DNA of 64,000 nucleotides from Staphylotrichum longicolle (lineage: Eukaryota; Ascomycota; Sordariomycetes; Sordariales; Chaetomiaceae). Below the pieces are notes generated by a model. The model did no database searches. It saw nothing but the letters and a program-made list of their open reading frames with translations, and had not been told where the DNA came from. This document shows positions 43,590 to 54,271 of the stretch, in pieces; positions within the stretch are counted from its first letter, which is position 1; every line of letters starts with the position of its first letter. Made by a program: the position numbers and the translations under genes. The DNA is taken from NCBI GenBank assembly GCA_019096155.1, contig JAHCVI010000003.1, positions 992,001 to 1,056,000 on the forward strand, written 5' to 3'.

Positions 43590-43660
43590 GCGTCAGTGGT
43601 TTAGTGGTAAAATCCATCGTTGCCATCGATGGGCCCCGCGTTCGATTCGCGGCTGACGCA
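43590..43660 (+). tRNA. tRNA-Gly (anticodon GCC)
   Basis: A 71-nt tRNA without intron. The acceptor stem pairs GCGTCAG with CTGACGC, with discriminator A at 43660. The A box matches TGGTTTAGTGGTAAAA and the B box GTTCGATTC is perfect. The anticodon stem-loop ATCGTTGCCATCGAT places GCC in the loop. It lies alone between the pectinesterase and F-box genes. Confidence 0.97.
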
Positions 43661-43666
43661 TTTTTT
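43661..43666 (+). terminator. RNA polymerase III terminator
   Basis: A run of six T residues begins directly after the tRNA discriminator base. Confidence 0.85.
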
Positions 43667-45051
43667 GTCCACATCTCCTTCTTCGGGCTTCCCCCTTCTT
43701 TCCAAAACATTGGGTCCTTCCTTGCTCTGTTGCCCTCCTTCGCTCCCTCGGGCCAGGCTTGTGTCACGGGCTATGGAGGTGCTGGTGGCCTTCGCAGTGC
43801 TAGGGATGTCCTTTTGCTCGTGTGACAGGCTGCCTCTTCTTCTTTTGTCTGGGCTGGTGTTGTTATATACATAAAGTTACGTTGCTGATCCACTTGCTCC
43901 CTCCGCTCGGCTCTCCCATGAAACAAGTTTGCGCCGTGTATGCCATTGTCGGCGGACAACAGGGCCATGGCCCAGGAAACTGTGGATTCCTGGCACCGAC
44001 CATGCCATTCAGTCAGCACACAATTCCCATCACCAGCGGAGCCCCGTACCAGTATCTGTTGTGCGATATTGGCGCGGGTGCCGAAATGGCACTTGGCACT
44101 GTCGGCGTTGGCATCACAAAGAGGTGGCCATTGGTAATGTATGCAGCTGCACTGCTTCAGCGACTATACCAACCATCTTCGACTTCTTTATCTCTCAAAC
44201 CCCCAATGTCTCAGGGCCATTCTGTTCAAATTGAATCTGTTCATCGCCTTCTTCGTCTGCGACGATTGGCCTGTTGACCCAACTCGCTCCATGGATCGTA
44301 TACCCTTCGGCTTTGTGGAGCTCGAGATGTGTCACTCTTTTCAGCGTTACGACGATGGGTTGTTCGCAGTCGCGGATCATTGGCCGTGGCTGCGCAGGTA
44401 TTGGCAGGCTCGGGCGAGGTTGGTAGGAGAAGGATCGGTTCCTTTTTTCAACTTTTTACTCTTATTACCTTATGCAATCGAAGCTAGCTAGACAAGATAG
44501 AAAGGAGTGATACCCGTCAAACATGAGCGGACACACAAATGGCTCTATCCAGATCTTTTGTCGCCACGACTCAGCTTAACGTCGATGGCTGCCCGATTTC
44601 CAAACAACCCAAAGCCACATCGAGTACAGACTCCTCTATGCAGTCTTGCGGCCAGTAGGTACTTAGTACTCTGATTTCCTTCAAGACGTGGGGCGGTGTC
44701 AACCATCTTCATGTACAGACAAACGAGAAGGTAGGTAAATTCACACGGATCATGTACACGGACTGAAAGACAGGCCGGATATTTGGCCATATTCCAACTG
44801 CCCGGCTTTTTAAAGATCATCAGCAGGAGCATGCGATTGGCCCCGGGCACGCGAGGCTTTATTAACCTCGCATGGGTAGGATTGCCAGAGGTGGCACAAA
44901 TCCTCCAACATAAAAAAAAAGCCAGGCAGCTCCCAGTTTATGATCTCGCTTGCCGTCTTGGACAGCCGCTCTCTCCGTCCCTTGACCCGAGTCGGGCATC
45001 TTTCAGAACAATAGAACAACCCCAGGAACCACGCCCACCTAGACGCTCCCC
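43667..45051. other. Intergenic region
   Basis: 1.4 kb without a supported gene. A short A-run at about 44,911-44,920 and AT-rich DNA near 44,800-44,920 probably belong to the upstream region of the F-box gene. Confidence 0.5.
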
Positions 45052-46458
45052 ATGAACCCGACCCCACCTCCTACAACCACCTTGGTGCTTCTCGCCCTCC
45101 CCACCGAGCTGATCGCGCACGTCGCTTCCTTTCTGCCCAAAGAAGACATCCTCAACCTCCGTCTCACGTGCCAGCGATGCCAGCAGATTGCCCAGCGCGC
45201 CTTCGCCGACGCCTTCTTCTCGACCGTCGCCACCGACTTCTACAAACCCTCCCTCCAGCGCCTCGAGCGCATCTCCCAAGACGACCTCCTGCGCCCCCAT
45301 GTACGAACCGTTCTCTTCGCGGGCTTCCCGCACGTGCGCTGTCCCCACGGTGGACGCCACCTCCCCGGCACAGGCTACTACTGGCGGCGCATCCGCCGGC
45401 CCTCCCGTAGCTCCCCACCGCCCCTCAACCCAGATCCGAATGTCAACCCTGTGATCGGCACGCTCCAGACGGCCCTAGCGGCCTTCCCCAACCTCGACAC
45501 CCTCACCATCGACCCGGATCTGGCCCCCGCGCAAGAGCCGCACATCCCCACCGCCACGGGCCTCTGCGTGCTTGACGTGATGCACCTCGCGCTGCTCTGC
45601 AGCGCTCGCCTCCCGCTCCGCCGCTTCCGAATTCTCCGCGGCGAGATTAGCCACCTGCGGGCGCACGCGCTCGTGCCGCGGGGCGCGCTGGCACCGGCGT
45701 GGGGCGCGCACCTGGTTGAGCTGGCGGTCGTGACGGTGCCCGTGCCGACGCCGGCAGAGGAGGCGGAGCACTTTGCGCTCGTCGCCGGCATGATACGGCA
45801 GGCGCGGGCGCTGCGCAAGCTCGTGGTCGTAGACGCTCATAGCGAGTTTTATGAATTTCTGCTGGCGCGGCTGCTGGATGAGAACGAGGGGGCCGCACCG
45901 CCGCCGCTCGAGGTGCTGGAGATGCGGTATCTGGGGGCTGTGCGTGCCGATGTGCTCGCCCAGTTTGTGTGTCTGTTTCGGCGGTCGCTGAGGCACTTGT
46001 ATCTCATGTCTGCGGCAGTGGTGGCGGGCCCGGAGTGGAAAGGCATGCTAGCGAGGTGGGCGTCCGAGCTGGGACGGCTGCGGTCTTTTCAAGTGCGGGA
46101 ACTCAAGGTAAGTGGCATGCCGGGGGCCGGAGTTTTGGTGTTCGATGGCATATCCAAGTGGGCCGGGAGCGATGGGGTGCCGGATGAGGGGACGGTCGAG
46201 TTTGCATCGAGGGCTGTGAACATGGGGACGGAGCGGGTCACTGGCTTCCGGTTTGCGTGCGCGAGGGGGAGGAAGGGAGAGCGAGATACGCAGCGGGTGT
46301 TGGGGAAGCTAGCCGAAGTTGCGATGGTTGAGGTTAAGCAGAGACCGAACTGGGAGCAACCGAGGGGGTGGACTCCTCTTGAGCGGTTCAAAATGGGGGG
46401 AAAGCTAGAGGGGACTTACTCGCTCGTGTTTGAGTCGCCTGATCCTGAGATCAGCTAG
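45052..46458 (+). CDS. F-box domain protein
   Basis: Single exon, 468 aa. The N-terminal F-box is LLALPTELIAHVASFLPKED, continuing through a leucine-rich helix to LTCQRCQQIA (about residues 12-50). This is the part that would bind Skp1 in an SCF ubiquitin ligase. The rest resembles the leucine-rich, repeat-poor C-terminal half of many fungal F-box proteins (FPNLDTLTIDP, LEVLEMRYLGA, LRHLYLMSAAVV). The substrate is unknown. Such proteins are very numerous and lineage-specific in Sordariomycetes. Confidence 0.82.
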   Translation: MNPTPPPTTTLVLLALPTELIAHVASFLPKEDILNLRLTCQRCQQIAQRAFADAFFSTVATDFYKPSLQRLERISQDDLLRPHVRTVLFAGFPHVRCPHGGRHLPGTGYYWRRIRRPSRSSPPPLNPDPNVNPVIGTLQTALAAFPNLDTLTIDPDLAPAQEPHIPTATGLCVLDVMHLALLCSARLPLRRFRILRGEISHLRAHALVPRGALAPAWGAHLVELAVVTVPVPTPAEEAEHFALVAGMIRQARALRKLVVVDAHSEFYEFLLARLLDENEGAAPPPLEVLEMRYLGAVRADVLAQFVCLFRRSLRHLYLMSAAVVAGPEWKGMLARWASELGRLRSFQVRELKVSGMPGAGVLVFDGISKWAGSDGVPDEGTVEFASRAVNMGTERVTGFRFACARGRKGERDTQRVLGKLAEVAMVEVKQRPNWEQPRGWTPLERFKMGGKLEGTYSLVFESPDPEIS

Positions 46459-46829
46459 GAACTCGTAAGGATAGTCCTAATGTTTCAGAGATGCAAAATT
46501 TCCATGGCCCGGGTCAGGTCCAGCGGTATTTGCCTGCAGAGGTATTCTCGAACGCTCAAGCAGCGCGTGTAGCGACGCCGCTATCATCATCGACTTAGAC
46601 TTTGCTCAATCAAAATAACGGGTCTGGCCTCCCGCGGCCCATCCTACGTCTCTCCATCCACAAACCCATGCAGATAAAATTACCTTTCCTTCACGAGCTG
46701 GTAGTTGTCGCCCCTTGCCCCTCCCTGAGGACATCGCGTTTGCCTTTCCGGTAGTCTGGCACGACCGCACCGTCCTCCACCGCGGAGCAGATACTCTGCG
46801 GGCCAAAGACGTGACCCAGGACAAGTGTT

Positions 46830-47343
46830 GCCTGAAAATGCTGCCGCCGCACAGAATCAACGCGAGTGCTAGCTTGTTGCGGGTTTGGTGGACGCCAACG
46901 CGGCGCGAGACCACGATTTCCTGCACGATGCACACGCGTGACCAGTAGGGTTTTGTGAGCATTTTTGTGAGGGCTGTCCACCTGTGGCCCTCGCACCTGA
47001 TTCTCACCAGCAAGACGACAGCCATAGCGGTACGACGCCCGCTTTCGAAGGAATCAAGGACATCCTAGGCGCTCTCCGTGATCGGTAACAGGCTCCCCTC
47101 GATGTTGACAACCCTCGTCTTCTTGTCACTGCCCCACCGGTATGAGATAGCCTCGTAGCTGAGAGAGGGGTCCGCACCAATGTTCTGGTTGACATGCGAG
47201 CACCGCATGCCCTGCATTCCGTACACAATGTTCATGTCGCTGCATCCAGAAATGGTGTCCTTCCGAATCGGGTATGGCGCTTCGTCAATCCCGACAGGCA
47301 ACGACGAGATCTTGTCATCTTTTTTAGCGAATCCCCGAAGCAA
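46830..47343 (-). pseudogene. HET-domain gene relic
   Basis: On the minus strand the start of a HET (heterokaryon incompatibility) domain is readable: PSLSYEAISYRWGSDKKTR followed by LLPITESA and a stop (47,343-47,068). The central LWIDAICINQ block is missing. After a gap and frameshift the later block KPYWSRVCIVQEIVV with LALILCGGS appears (about 46,990-46,830). The piece is internally deleted and cannot be functional. It lies 1.4 kb from an intact HET-domain gene on the other strand, but the two sequences are not close copies: this relic is of the YEAISY/VQEI subtype. Confidence 0.75.
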
Positions 47344-47438
47344 CGGCTGATACAGAAACTCAGGCTCTTGCCATCGACTTCATTAAACCAACAACCCCCA
47401 AGAGCCGGTCACGTCGAGCTGCCTACCCTTCATCACAC

Positions 47439-48242
47439 ATGGTCAAAATGAGCCTCCAAAAATACATCCCCAGCTGCCTCTGCGGCAGCAACGACTGCTA
47501 CCCCTACCCCTCCTCCAAAGACCCCGAGACTGGGGGTTACATCCCTCTTACATCCCAACCGCCACCCCCACTCCCCATGCGAGTCCTCCCCCTCTCCCTC
47601 ACCAGCCGCGACTACCGCACCGCCCAAGAAATCCATACCTTCCTCCTCCAAGCCCCGCGCCGAGAGCCCCCCGACCTCACCGCCGACATTACAGCTACCT
47701 TCGGCCTGCCCCCGGAGGCTTACACCCCCCGCCTGGCCGAATACCTCGTGCTCGCCCTCGAGACTACCGTCGAGGGCGCCCCCATGTATGACTGGTACAG
47801 GGCGCGGGGCACGGGGTTCGGCGATGCTTACTGGGCCGCCAGAGAAGCCGCCAGCGACTCGCTAATAGGGGTTTGGCATGTCGCGGAAGTTGAATGGGAC
47901 GAGACTGGAAAGTACGCGTCGAAGCCGGCTCAGATAGTCAAGACGCTGCTTGCGTTGGGCATATTGGTTAGAATGGCGCCAGGGTTTACGAGGGTTTTGG
48001 GGTTTCAGAGTGGTGGCGGGCCTGAGGGTGAGAATCTCGTCTTTGATTTGTTGGACTATTGTTGTTATCTTGTCATATTGGCGTCGCTATCCCATTGGTT
48101 TCTCCCTCTCGCGTTCTGTCTGTTTATTTTCTTAACTGATAGTACAGAGCTGACGGAAGCTAGGGTCGTGGGCGAGAACCTGGGAGTCGTCGACGATTAT
48201 AGGCACTATCCATCGAGGGCAGCCGTGGTCATACTTATTTAA
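47439..48242 (+). CDS. Hypothetical protein
   Basis: I do not recognise a family. Two exons (47439-48027 and 48148-48242) are likely because GTGAGA, a CTAAC-like branch sequence (CTTAACTGAT) and TAGTACAG bound a 120-nt intron. The spliced protein is 227 aa. Because the intron length is a multiple of three with no stop, the unspliced frame also stays open (267 aa) and would add a strongly hydrophobic segment. The N-terminus has a CxCGSNDCYPYP motif. The central region is acidic/aromatic (APMYDWYRARGTGFGDAYW). An in-frame second ATG lies at 47448. No signal peptide is evident. Its left neighbour is the HET relic and its right neighbour the intact HET gene. Confidence 0.6.
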   Translation: MVKMSLQKYIPSCLCGSNDCYPYPSSKDPETGGYIPLTSQPPPPLPMRVLPLSLTSRDYRTAQEIHTFLLQAPRREPPDLTADITATFGLPPEAYTPRLAEYLVLALETTVEGAPMYDWYRARGTGFGDAYWAAREAASDSLIGVWHVAEVEWDETGKYASKPAQIVKTLLALGILVRMAPGFTRVLGFQSGGGPEGENLVFDLLDYCCYLVILASLSHWFLPLAFCLFIFLTDSTELTEARVVGENLGVVDDYRHYPSRAAVVILI

Positions 48243-48756
48243 GATGGGCATATAGGGGCGGACATATGGTTGGAAGTGGTGGTGAGCATGATGTATGCCA
48301 GTAGAGAAGCTAACTGGCCATTATCCCGCGCTACATTCTTCTTCTGCGCGTTCCTGTACGATAGGTAGTCTCACCTCAAAACTTAAGCGCCGAGCAGAAA
48401 GCTGACCCGGCGCCCAAACACTGCCACGATGGCCAGCGACAGTCAGTGACAGCCAATGGCCTGTCTGCCTCGCGAGGAATCATGCACGTGCAGGCGCCCC
48501 AAGCGCGGACGCATTTCTTGTGCCAGCTCAGCTCAGCCCAGCCTCATCGCACCCTCAATCGCATCAGCTCGATGATCGCATACTTCTCGACTTCGCCGCC
48601 GTTCCATTGCCTTCCTAACAAGCAGCCCGCGCTCATAAAGACGGCTCCCGTAACACTCCCCGTTGCTGCAAAGACTCGACGGCGTAACAGACTGGCGCAA
48701 GATCACGGTGTTTTCGCTCAACCCCCATATCAATTCGCGAGACCAAGGAGACCGAC
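48243..48756. other. Upstream region of the HET-domain gene
   Basis: No gene is seen. It probably holds the promoter and leader of the HET gene. Confidence 0.5.
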
Positions 48757-50928
48757 ATGCAGTCGCAGTCAGGATCTCTGCGGGAGGGTTCTCGCATGAT
48801 ACGCGACACCGGTCTCTGGCTGGGGCGATGGGCGGCGAGGACCATCACCGCACCCTTGATGGGCGTCTGCTTGGTGTGCAACAACCTGCAACCGCGCGGC
48901 CACGAGAACGTGCTGGGCCAGACGCCGCACTCGGTCACGAAGACCCGCTACGGCCAGCCGCAGACGAGGACCGACATCGTTAAAGAGCCGGCCCTCGTCC
49001 TCACCAAGATCGAGACCAAGGAGTTGTTGCGCTGCCGCGACGTCGATCCCAAGACCGGCAAGCCCTTCCGTGACTGCCGCTACTGTCGCCTCCTCTGCGA
49101 CATCTTTGATGCCTTCTTCATCGACGAGTTCATGAGTTGGATCACCGACACCCGGTGCGGCATGCACTTCGAGGTCGGCCTCATGATCCGCCAGGGCGCG
49201 CCGCTGATTATCAACTGCTGCGGCAGCTTCACGTGGGACAAGTATATCATGTGGCCGCGCGTCGACCTCGAGATGTTCGCCGAGACACCTCACATGCTGG
49301 CCGTCCCCGGCGTGCCGACCATGGGCCTCACCCTGCCGCGGGTCATGGACACGCGCGACCCTTCGTGCCTGCAGTTTGCCAGGGCCAGCCTCGACGAGTG
49401 CCAGCACGCGCATCCGGCGTGTGCCAAGACGCCGACCGACTTCGTGCCTACCCGGCTGCTCGATGTGGGTACCAAAGACGACGATGAGATCCGATTGTGC
49501 GAGGGCCTGCCAGCGCCGCTCTCTTGGGTGGCGCTCAGCCATTGCTGGGGAGGCAGCAAGCCGCTGAACCTCCTCACATCCAACGTCGCCGAGCTGAAGC
49601 AAAACATCAATTTTGCCGACCTGCCGGCCACCTTCCAGGACGCCATTCGTGTCTGTCGCGGACTCTCGGTGCCTTTCCTCTGGATCGACTCTCTCTGCAT
49701 CATCCAGAATGACGACGATGACTGGAATAGAGAGGCAGCCCAGATGGGCCGGGTCTATAACGATGCTTTTCTCGTAGTCCTGGCGGCGTCGTCTGAGAAG
49801 CCCGAGGTGCCATTTCTCGGCGAGCGCGGCGGGGACTGGGCGACTAAGCAGTTCGACTTCGAAACGCCCGACGGCATGGTCGTCCCAATCAAAGTCCGCA
49901 AGCGTCATCTTCTGGCCGCGCCTCTAGACCACGGCCCCTACGAGCCTCCTTTCTCCGACAGCTGGGCAACGCTTAAGCGGGTGGGCTCCGTATACAAGCG
50001 CGGCTGGTGCTTCCAGGAGGCGTACCTGGCCACCCGCGCGCTGCACTTCGCGCCGGGCTCCCTCATCTACGAGTGCAAAACGCAGCGGCGCAGCCAGGAC
50101 ACGCCGCCCCCCTACTCACAGCTCCTGCCCGGCACGCTGGGCCATGTCCCCGACGAGGTCAAGTGGAGCCTTCTCATCAAGGGCTACACGGCGCGCCAGC
50201 TCACCAAGGGTTCTGACAAGCTGCACGCCGTGGCGGGTATCGCGCAGCTCGTCCCCCAGGCGAGCCGGAGCCCGTACCTCGCCGGGCTGTGGGGCGAGTC
50301 GCTGCTCGGCGACTTGATGTGGCAGGTCATGGCCATCGCCGATCGCTCGGTGACAGTCATGACCTTTACGGCCGACGATCAGCAGGCACCGTCGTGGTCG
50401 TGGGCGTCCATCAACCACGGTGTGCTCTGGAACGATTACAAGAAGTTCGAGCCCCTCGCGGTCGTGCTCGAGGCCCACTGTCCCCTGGTTCGCGCCGACA
50501 ACCGCTTTGGCGACGTGTCGGGCGGTCGTGTCGTGCTCCGCGGCCGGCTCCGGCCCTGTGTCGTCACACACAGCATGCAAAAGAGGCAGCACCACGCCTT
50601 TTACGTGCGACCGGACGGCACCAAAAGCCGCGAGCAGTGGTTCCTCGGGGATGGTTGCATTATCCCCGTGGCCGGCACAGATGGCGAGGAGCCGATCGCG
50701 CGCCGCGCGTCGCCCTTGAAAGAGTACTACGCGGGCATGCGAGACTTCGAGGCTGGCGCCGCCTTCTTCTGCATTGCTCGGACGGGAAGGCTGGGCTACG
50801 ATCACGTCGGGCTCATCATTTCGCCATCGGAGACCCATACAGGCACCATGGAGAGGATTGGAGCCATCACGAACCTGTCCAGTGACTGGTTCGATGGCGG
50901 CCAGGACACGGTGGTCACTCTTTCGTAA
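48757..50928 (+). CDS. HET-domain protein (heterokaryon incompatibility type)
   Basis: Single exon, 723 aa. The HET domain has its three conserved blocks: LSWVALSHCWGG, VPFLWIDSLCIIQNDDDDW and the downstream KRGWCFQEAYLATR with LIYECKTQ. In characterised cases HET domains trigger programmed cell death when non-self is sensed; they are distantly related to TIR domains. Upstream is a Cys-containing region (VCLVCNNLQ, CRDCRYCRLLCDIF-like) typical of this subfamily. Downstream is a beta-rich C-terminal domain with no known partner (no NACHT, ankyrin or WD40 repeats). Its specific role in vegetative incompatibility is not predictable, because most HET genes are polymorphic and uncharacterised. Confidence 0.9.
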   Translation: MQSQSGSLREGSRMIRDTGLWLGRWAARTITAPLMGVCLVCNNLQPRGHENVLGQTPHSVTKTRYGQPQTRTDIVKEPALVLTKIETKELLRCRDVDPKTGKPFRDCRYCRLLCDIFDAFFIDEFMSWITDTRCGMHFEVGLMIRQGAPLIINCCGSFTWDKYIMWPRVDLEMFAETPHMLAVPGVPTMGLTLPRVMDTRDPSCLQFARASLDECQHAHPACAKTPTDFVPTRLLDVGTKDDDEIRLCEGLPAPLSWVALSHCWGGSKPLNLLTSNVAELKQNINFADLPATFQDAIRVCRGLSVPFLWIDSLCIIQNDDDDWNREAAQMGRVYNDAFLVVLAASSEKPEVPFLGERGGDWATKQFDFETPDGMVVPIKVRKRHLLAAPLDHGPYEPPFSDSWATLKRVGSVYKRGWCFQEAYLATRALHFAPGSLIYECKTQRRSQDTPPPYSQLLPGTLGHVPDEVKWSLLIKGYTARQLTKGSDKLHAVAGIAQLVPQASRSPYLAGLWGESLLGDLMWQVMAIADRSVTVMTFTADDQQAPSWSWASINHGVLWNDYKKFEPLAVVLEAHCPLVRADNRFGDVSGGRVVLRGRLRPCVVTHSMQKRQHHAFYVRPDGTKSREQWFLGDGCIIPVAGTDGEEPIARRASPLKEYYAGMRDFEAGAAFFCIARTGRLGYDHVGLIISPSETHTGTMERIGAITNLSSDWFDGGQDTVVTLS

Positions 50929-52277
50929 GGGGGGGCCGAAGATGCGCGACGGAGGCCCAGAGACGACACGAGAAAGGATTGAGTGTGGGAACCTGGACCA
51001 TCGAGATCGGACTGGTCCGTAACCAAGAATGATTTTGCAGGTGCAGAATGGACGAAGCAGCCAGCGATGCGTTTAGGTCACATAGCTGCCTCAGACGGTT
51101 CCGTGCGTGCTTCTCCGAGCACTCCTGAGATTCAGTAAGCTTCTGGTCTTGACAAGAGTCCGAGGGCAGAGCGGACAAGCGGGGGGATCTTTAATATGGT
51201 CGACAAGGACGTCCGCAACCCCATCGTCATACCTCGTAACAAAACTTGCAGCCCCTGAGACCATGTTGCTTCATGGCATGCCGTATCAGACGTGCGTGAA
51301 CTGTGTCGTATATCTGGCAGAGCTTGTCTGGGGAAAAGATCCTCGAAAAGCCTCGATATTTCTGCAAGTCGTTTCCACGAGGAAGAAAGTCTCGAGATGC
51401 CATCACATGCCTTTGGGTTGGCCACTGCGCCGCAGGGGTCCCGGAGACTTACTGTGGTAATTTAACAGAACATCATGCAACATGCAAATGTGCCAGATTT
51501 CTCCTGTCGGGTGACGAAAGAACAGTGCAGCTTTGGATTCACCAAGAATCATTTCTTTGCTCAAGGGAGCCAAAGTTGAGGCCAAGATCATCACCAAACG
51601 GGCTAACGTTATCCTCTGCGCCCTCCTCCACATTTCGACTCGCGGCGCCGCTTCGACTTGTTTGTCCGCCGCCAGTGCTGAAGCCTCATCGGCGTCTGAA
51701 GGTCGCCGCGTCATCCTGCGCCCCTCCGTCGTTAGTCTCGTCGAGACGGGTTAAACGACGCAACAACGTAGGAAAAACGTGGGACAAATAACTGCAGTGG
51801 AGGATCGCAATGCGGCCCGAGAGCGGCTCCATCGCGGCTCCATCGGGAGTGGCGCGATGCGGACCGGGAGGAATAGGATGCTACCTCCCCGGTCGTGAGC
51901 CTCTGGCGTCGTCTTGGCGCCCCTGTTTTGAGTTGAGTCGGAACGGCAACCCGGAAGCCACCAACATCCTGCGGCCCCTGCAGGCCAATACCACCTCCAA
52001 CGGCCTGGGAAAGCTTCCATGTTTTCTGGAACCGAAGCTAGATGCTTGGCCATCATGGGCCAGAACACCAGGAGACGCCGGGAAAGCCGTCAGCCCACTT
52101 GGTCTTCACTCTTTGGGATGGTGCAAACGCCGATGTCACTCCCCATTTTCGGGTGCTGATTCGGGCTAGAAGAGAGCAGGGCATGCCAGATTCGCACCAT
52201 AAAAATGTCGCTCCCACCGGGCATCCGAACATCACCACCGCCTCCTCACCCCCATCCACCCCTTCCAGGTCGCCACC
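50929..52277. other. Intergenic region upstream of GH10 xylanase
   Basis: 1.3 kb without a supported gene. A TATA-like CATAAAAA at about 52,198-52,205 lies about 75 bp before the xylanase ATG. Confidence 0.5.
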
Positions 52278-53621
52278 ATGCACTCCAAGACGCTCCTGGC
52301 ATCGCTTCTCGCACCCGCCGCTGTGTCGGCCGTGCTCAACGACCTCGCGGTCCGCGCCGGTCTCAAATACTTCGGTACTGCCCTCGGCGAGAGTGCCGTC
52401 TCCTCCGACGCCACCTACGCCTCCATCGTGAGCGATAACACCGAGTTCGGCCAGCTCGTCCCTGAGAATGGGATGAAGTGGGAGAGTACCGAGCGCACCC
52501 AAGGCGTGTTCACCTTTGCGTCGGGTGACATTAGCGCCAACCAAGCCAAGAAGAACGGCCAAGGCCTGCGCTGCCATACCTTGGTTTGGCACAGCCAGCT
52601 CCCGTCCTGGGTATGTGTGACTGCCTCCTCTCTCTCCCTCACTGAATCCGTCTCTCCTAGGGACCTGCCGTACTGACTGATCGCTCAGGTCTCTAGTGCC
52701 ACTTGGACCGTCGATGCCCTGACCGCGGTCATGGAGGCGCACATCACCAACGTGATGGGCCACTACAAAGGCCAATGCTACTCATGGGATGTGGTCAATG
52801 AGGCTGTCGGCGATGATGGCAACTGGCGTAGCAGTGTGTTCCTCACCACCTTTAACGGGACCGACTACATCCCCTTGGCCTTCAACCTCGCCAAGGCCGC
52901 GGACCCCGACACGAAGCTGTACTTTAACGACTACAACTTGGAGTACAACGGTGCCAAGACGGACAGGGCCGTAGAGCTTGTAAAGCTCGTCCAGGCTGCG
53001 GGCGCCCCCATCGACGGCGTCGGCTTCCAGGGCCATCTCATCGTCGGTAGCACCCCCGGCCGCAGCAGCATTGCGACCGCGCTCCAGCGCTTCACCGCCC
53101 TCGGCGTCGAGGTCGCATTCACCGAGCTGGACATCCGCCACGGAAGCCTGCCCGCTCCGGCGTCGGCCTACGTGACCCAGGGCGACGACTACGCCAACGT
53201 CGTCGGCGGCTGCCTCGACACGCCCAACTGCATCGGCGTCACCGTCTGGGGCTTTACCGACAAGTACTCGTGGATCCCCGGCACCTTCTCGGGCCAGGGC
53301 GACGCGCTCCTCTACGACGCCGACTTCAACCGCAAGGCCGCGTGGACGTCCGTTTCGTCGGTGCTCGCCGCCAAGGCCACCCCTGCGCCCGCCTCGACCA
53401 CCTCGAGCGCCCCGGGCTGCGGCTCCACCTTCGCCACCGTCACCGTCACCGTCACGGCCACCGTCTCGGCCTCCCAGGACCCCACCACCAGCACTTCCTC
53501 GGCGCCGGCCGCGACCCAGAGCCACTACGGCCAGTGCGGCGGCATTGGCTACACCGGCCCGTCGAACTGCGGCTCTTATACCTGCAAGGTCCAGAACGAC
53601 TGGTACTCGCAGTGCCTGTAG
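52278..53621 (+). CDS. Secreted GH10 endo-1,4-beta-xylanase with C-terminal CBM1
   Basis: Hydrolyses internal bonds of xylan and is anchored to cellulose by its binding module. Two exons (52278-52610 and 52689-53621) close in frame at 421 aa. A signal peptide ([18 protein letters not shown]) leads directly into the GH10 barrel ([16 protein letters not shown]). The acid/base Glu149 is in WDVVNEAV and the nucleophile Glu257 in [21 protein letters not shown] and [13 protein letters not shown] are also present. A Thr/Val/Ser-rich linker is followed by a complete family 1 CBM ([16 protein letters not shown] to WYSQCL, about 389-421). Architecture is standard for Sordariomycete xylanases with a C-terminal CBM1. 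Confidence 0.96.
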
Positions 53622-54271
53622 GCGGTCGCTGGTTAAGCCGCCGCCGTCCGACGTCTGATGCGCCTTCCCCCTGTTGGGGTCTAGGACACTTCGTAAATCT
53701 ACAATCTTTGGCAAAGCGCTGGCCCATTGTTTGAGTTGAGGTGTCATGGCACTCTTCCTTGGGCATTACGCCGCTTTCGCTTGTACCTTCATTGTGCATA
53801 ATACATAGTTATAGATATATATCACTGCTTACCCTCATAGATAGAAGTGTGACAGCCGTTCCATGTCGAAGGGTCCCAGGGATGCGCTTAACTAGGTGCT
53901 CATGTGGCGCTCGCTCAGGGATGAGAAAGAAGGAGGAGTCGGCTGTGTGAGCTTCTCGTTGATCGAAAAGGGGGGAGGGGGAACGTTTACCAACGTCATG
54001 TCCCCGCCCGTAAATTGGCTCTCTTCGGTGATTGCAAAGGGTTGATACGGCACAAGAATGGCTGTCTAATAGGCACTTTGACAGCCGGACGAAACTGGCA
54101 AGGGAAATACCGATGACCCAAATACGTTTGGTTGCTTCTAGAACCCTCAGCTCGACCATTCCCTCACGTGCCGAGGATTGAGAGAACCACTGCAATGCGA
54201 GAGACTCTCTACCTCGCCAATACCCAGGTATCTAAAAAAGAATCTCCGACACCACCCCGTCCAGCAAACCC
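53622..54271. other. Convergent 3' intergenic region
   Basis: It lies between the xylanase (+) and the TMEM16 gene (-). No gene or repeat is seen. Confidence 0.55.

Noticed and set aside
46830..50928. HET relic as a tandem duplicate of the intact HET gene
   Set aside because: The conserved blocks differ (YEAISYRWG/VQEI type against WVALSHCWGG/WCFQEAY type), so they belong to different subfamilies.
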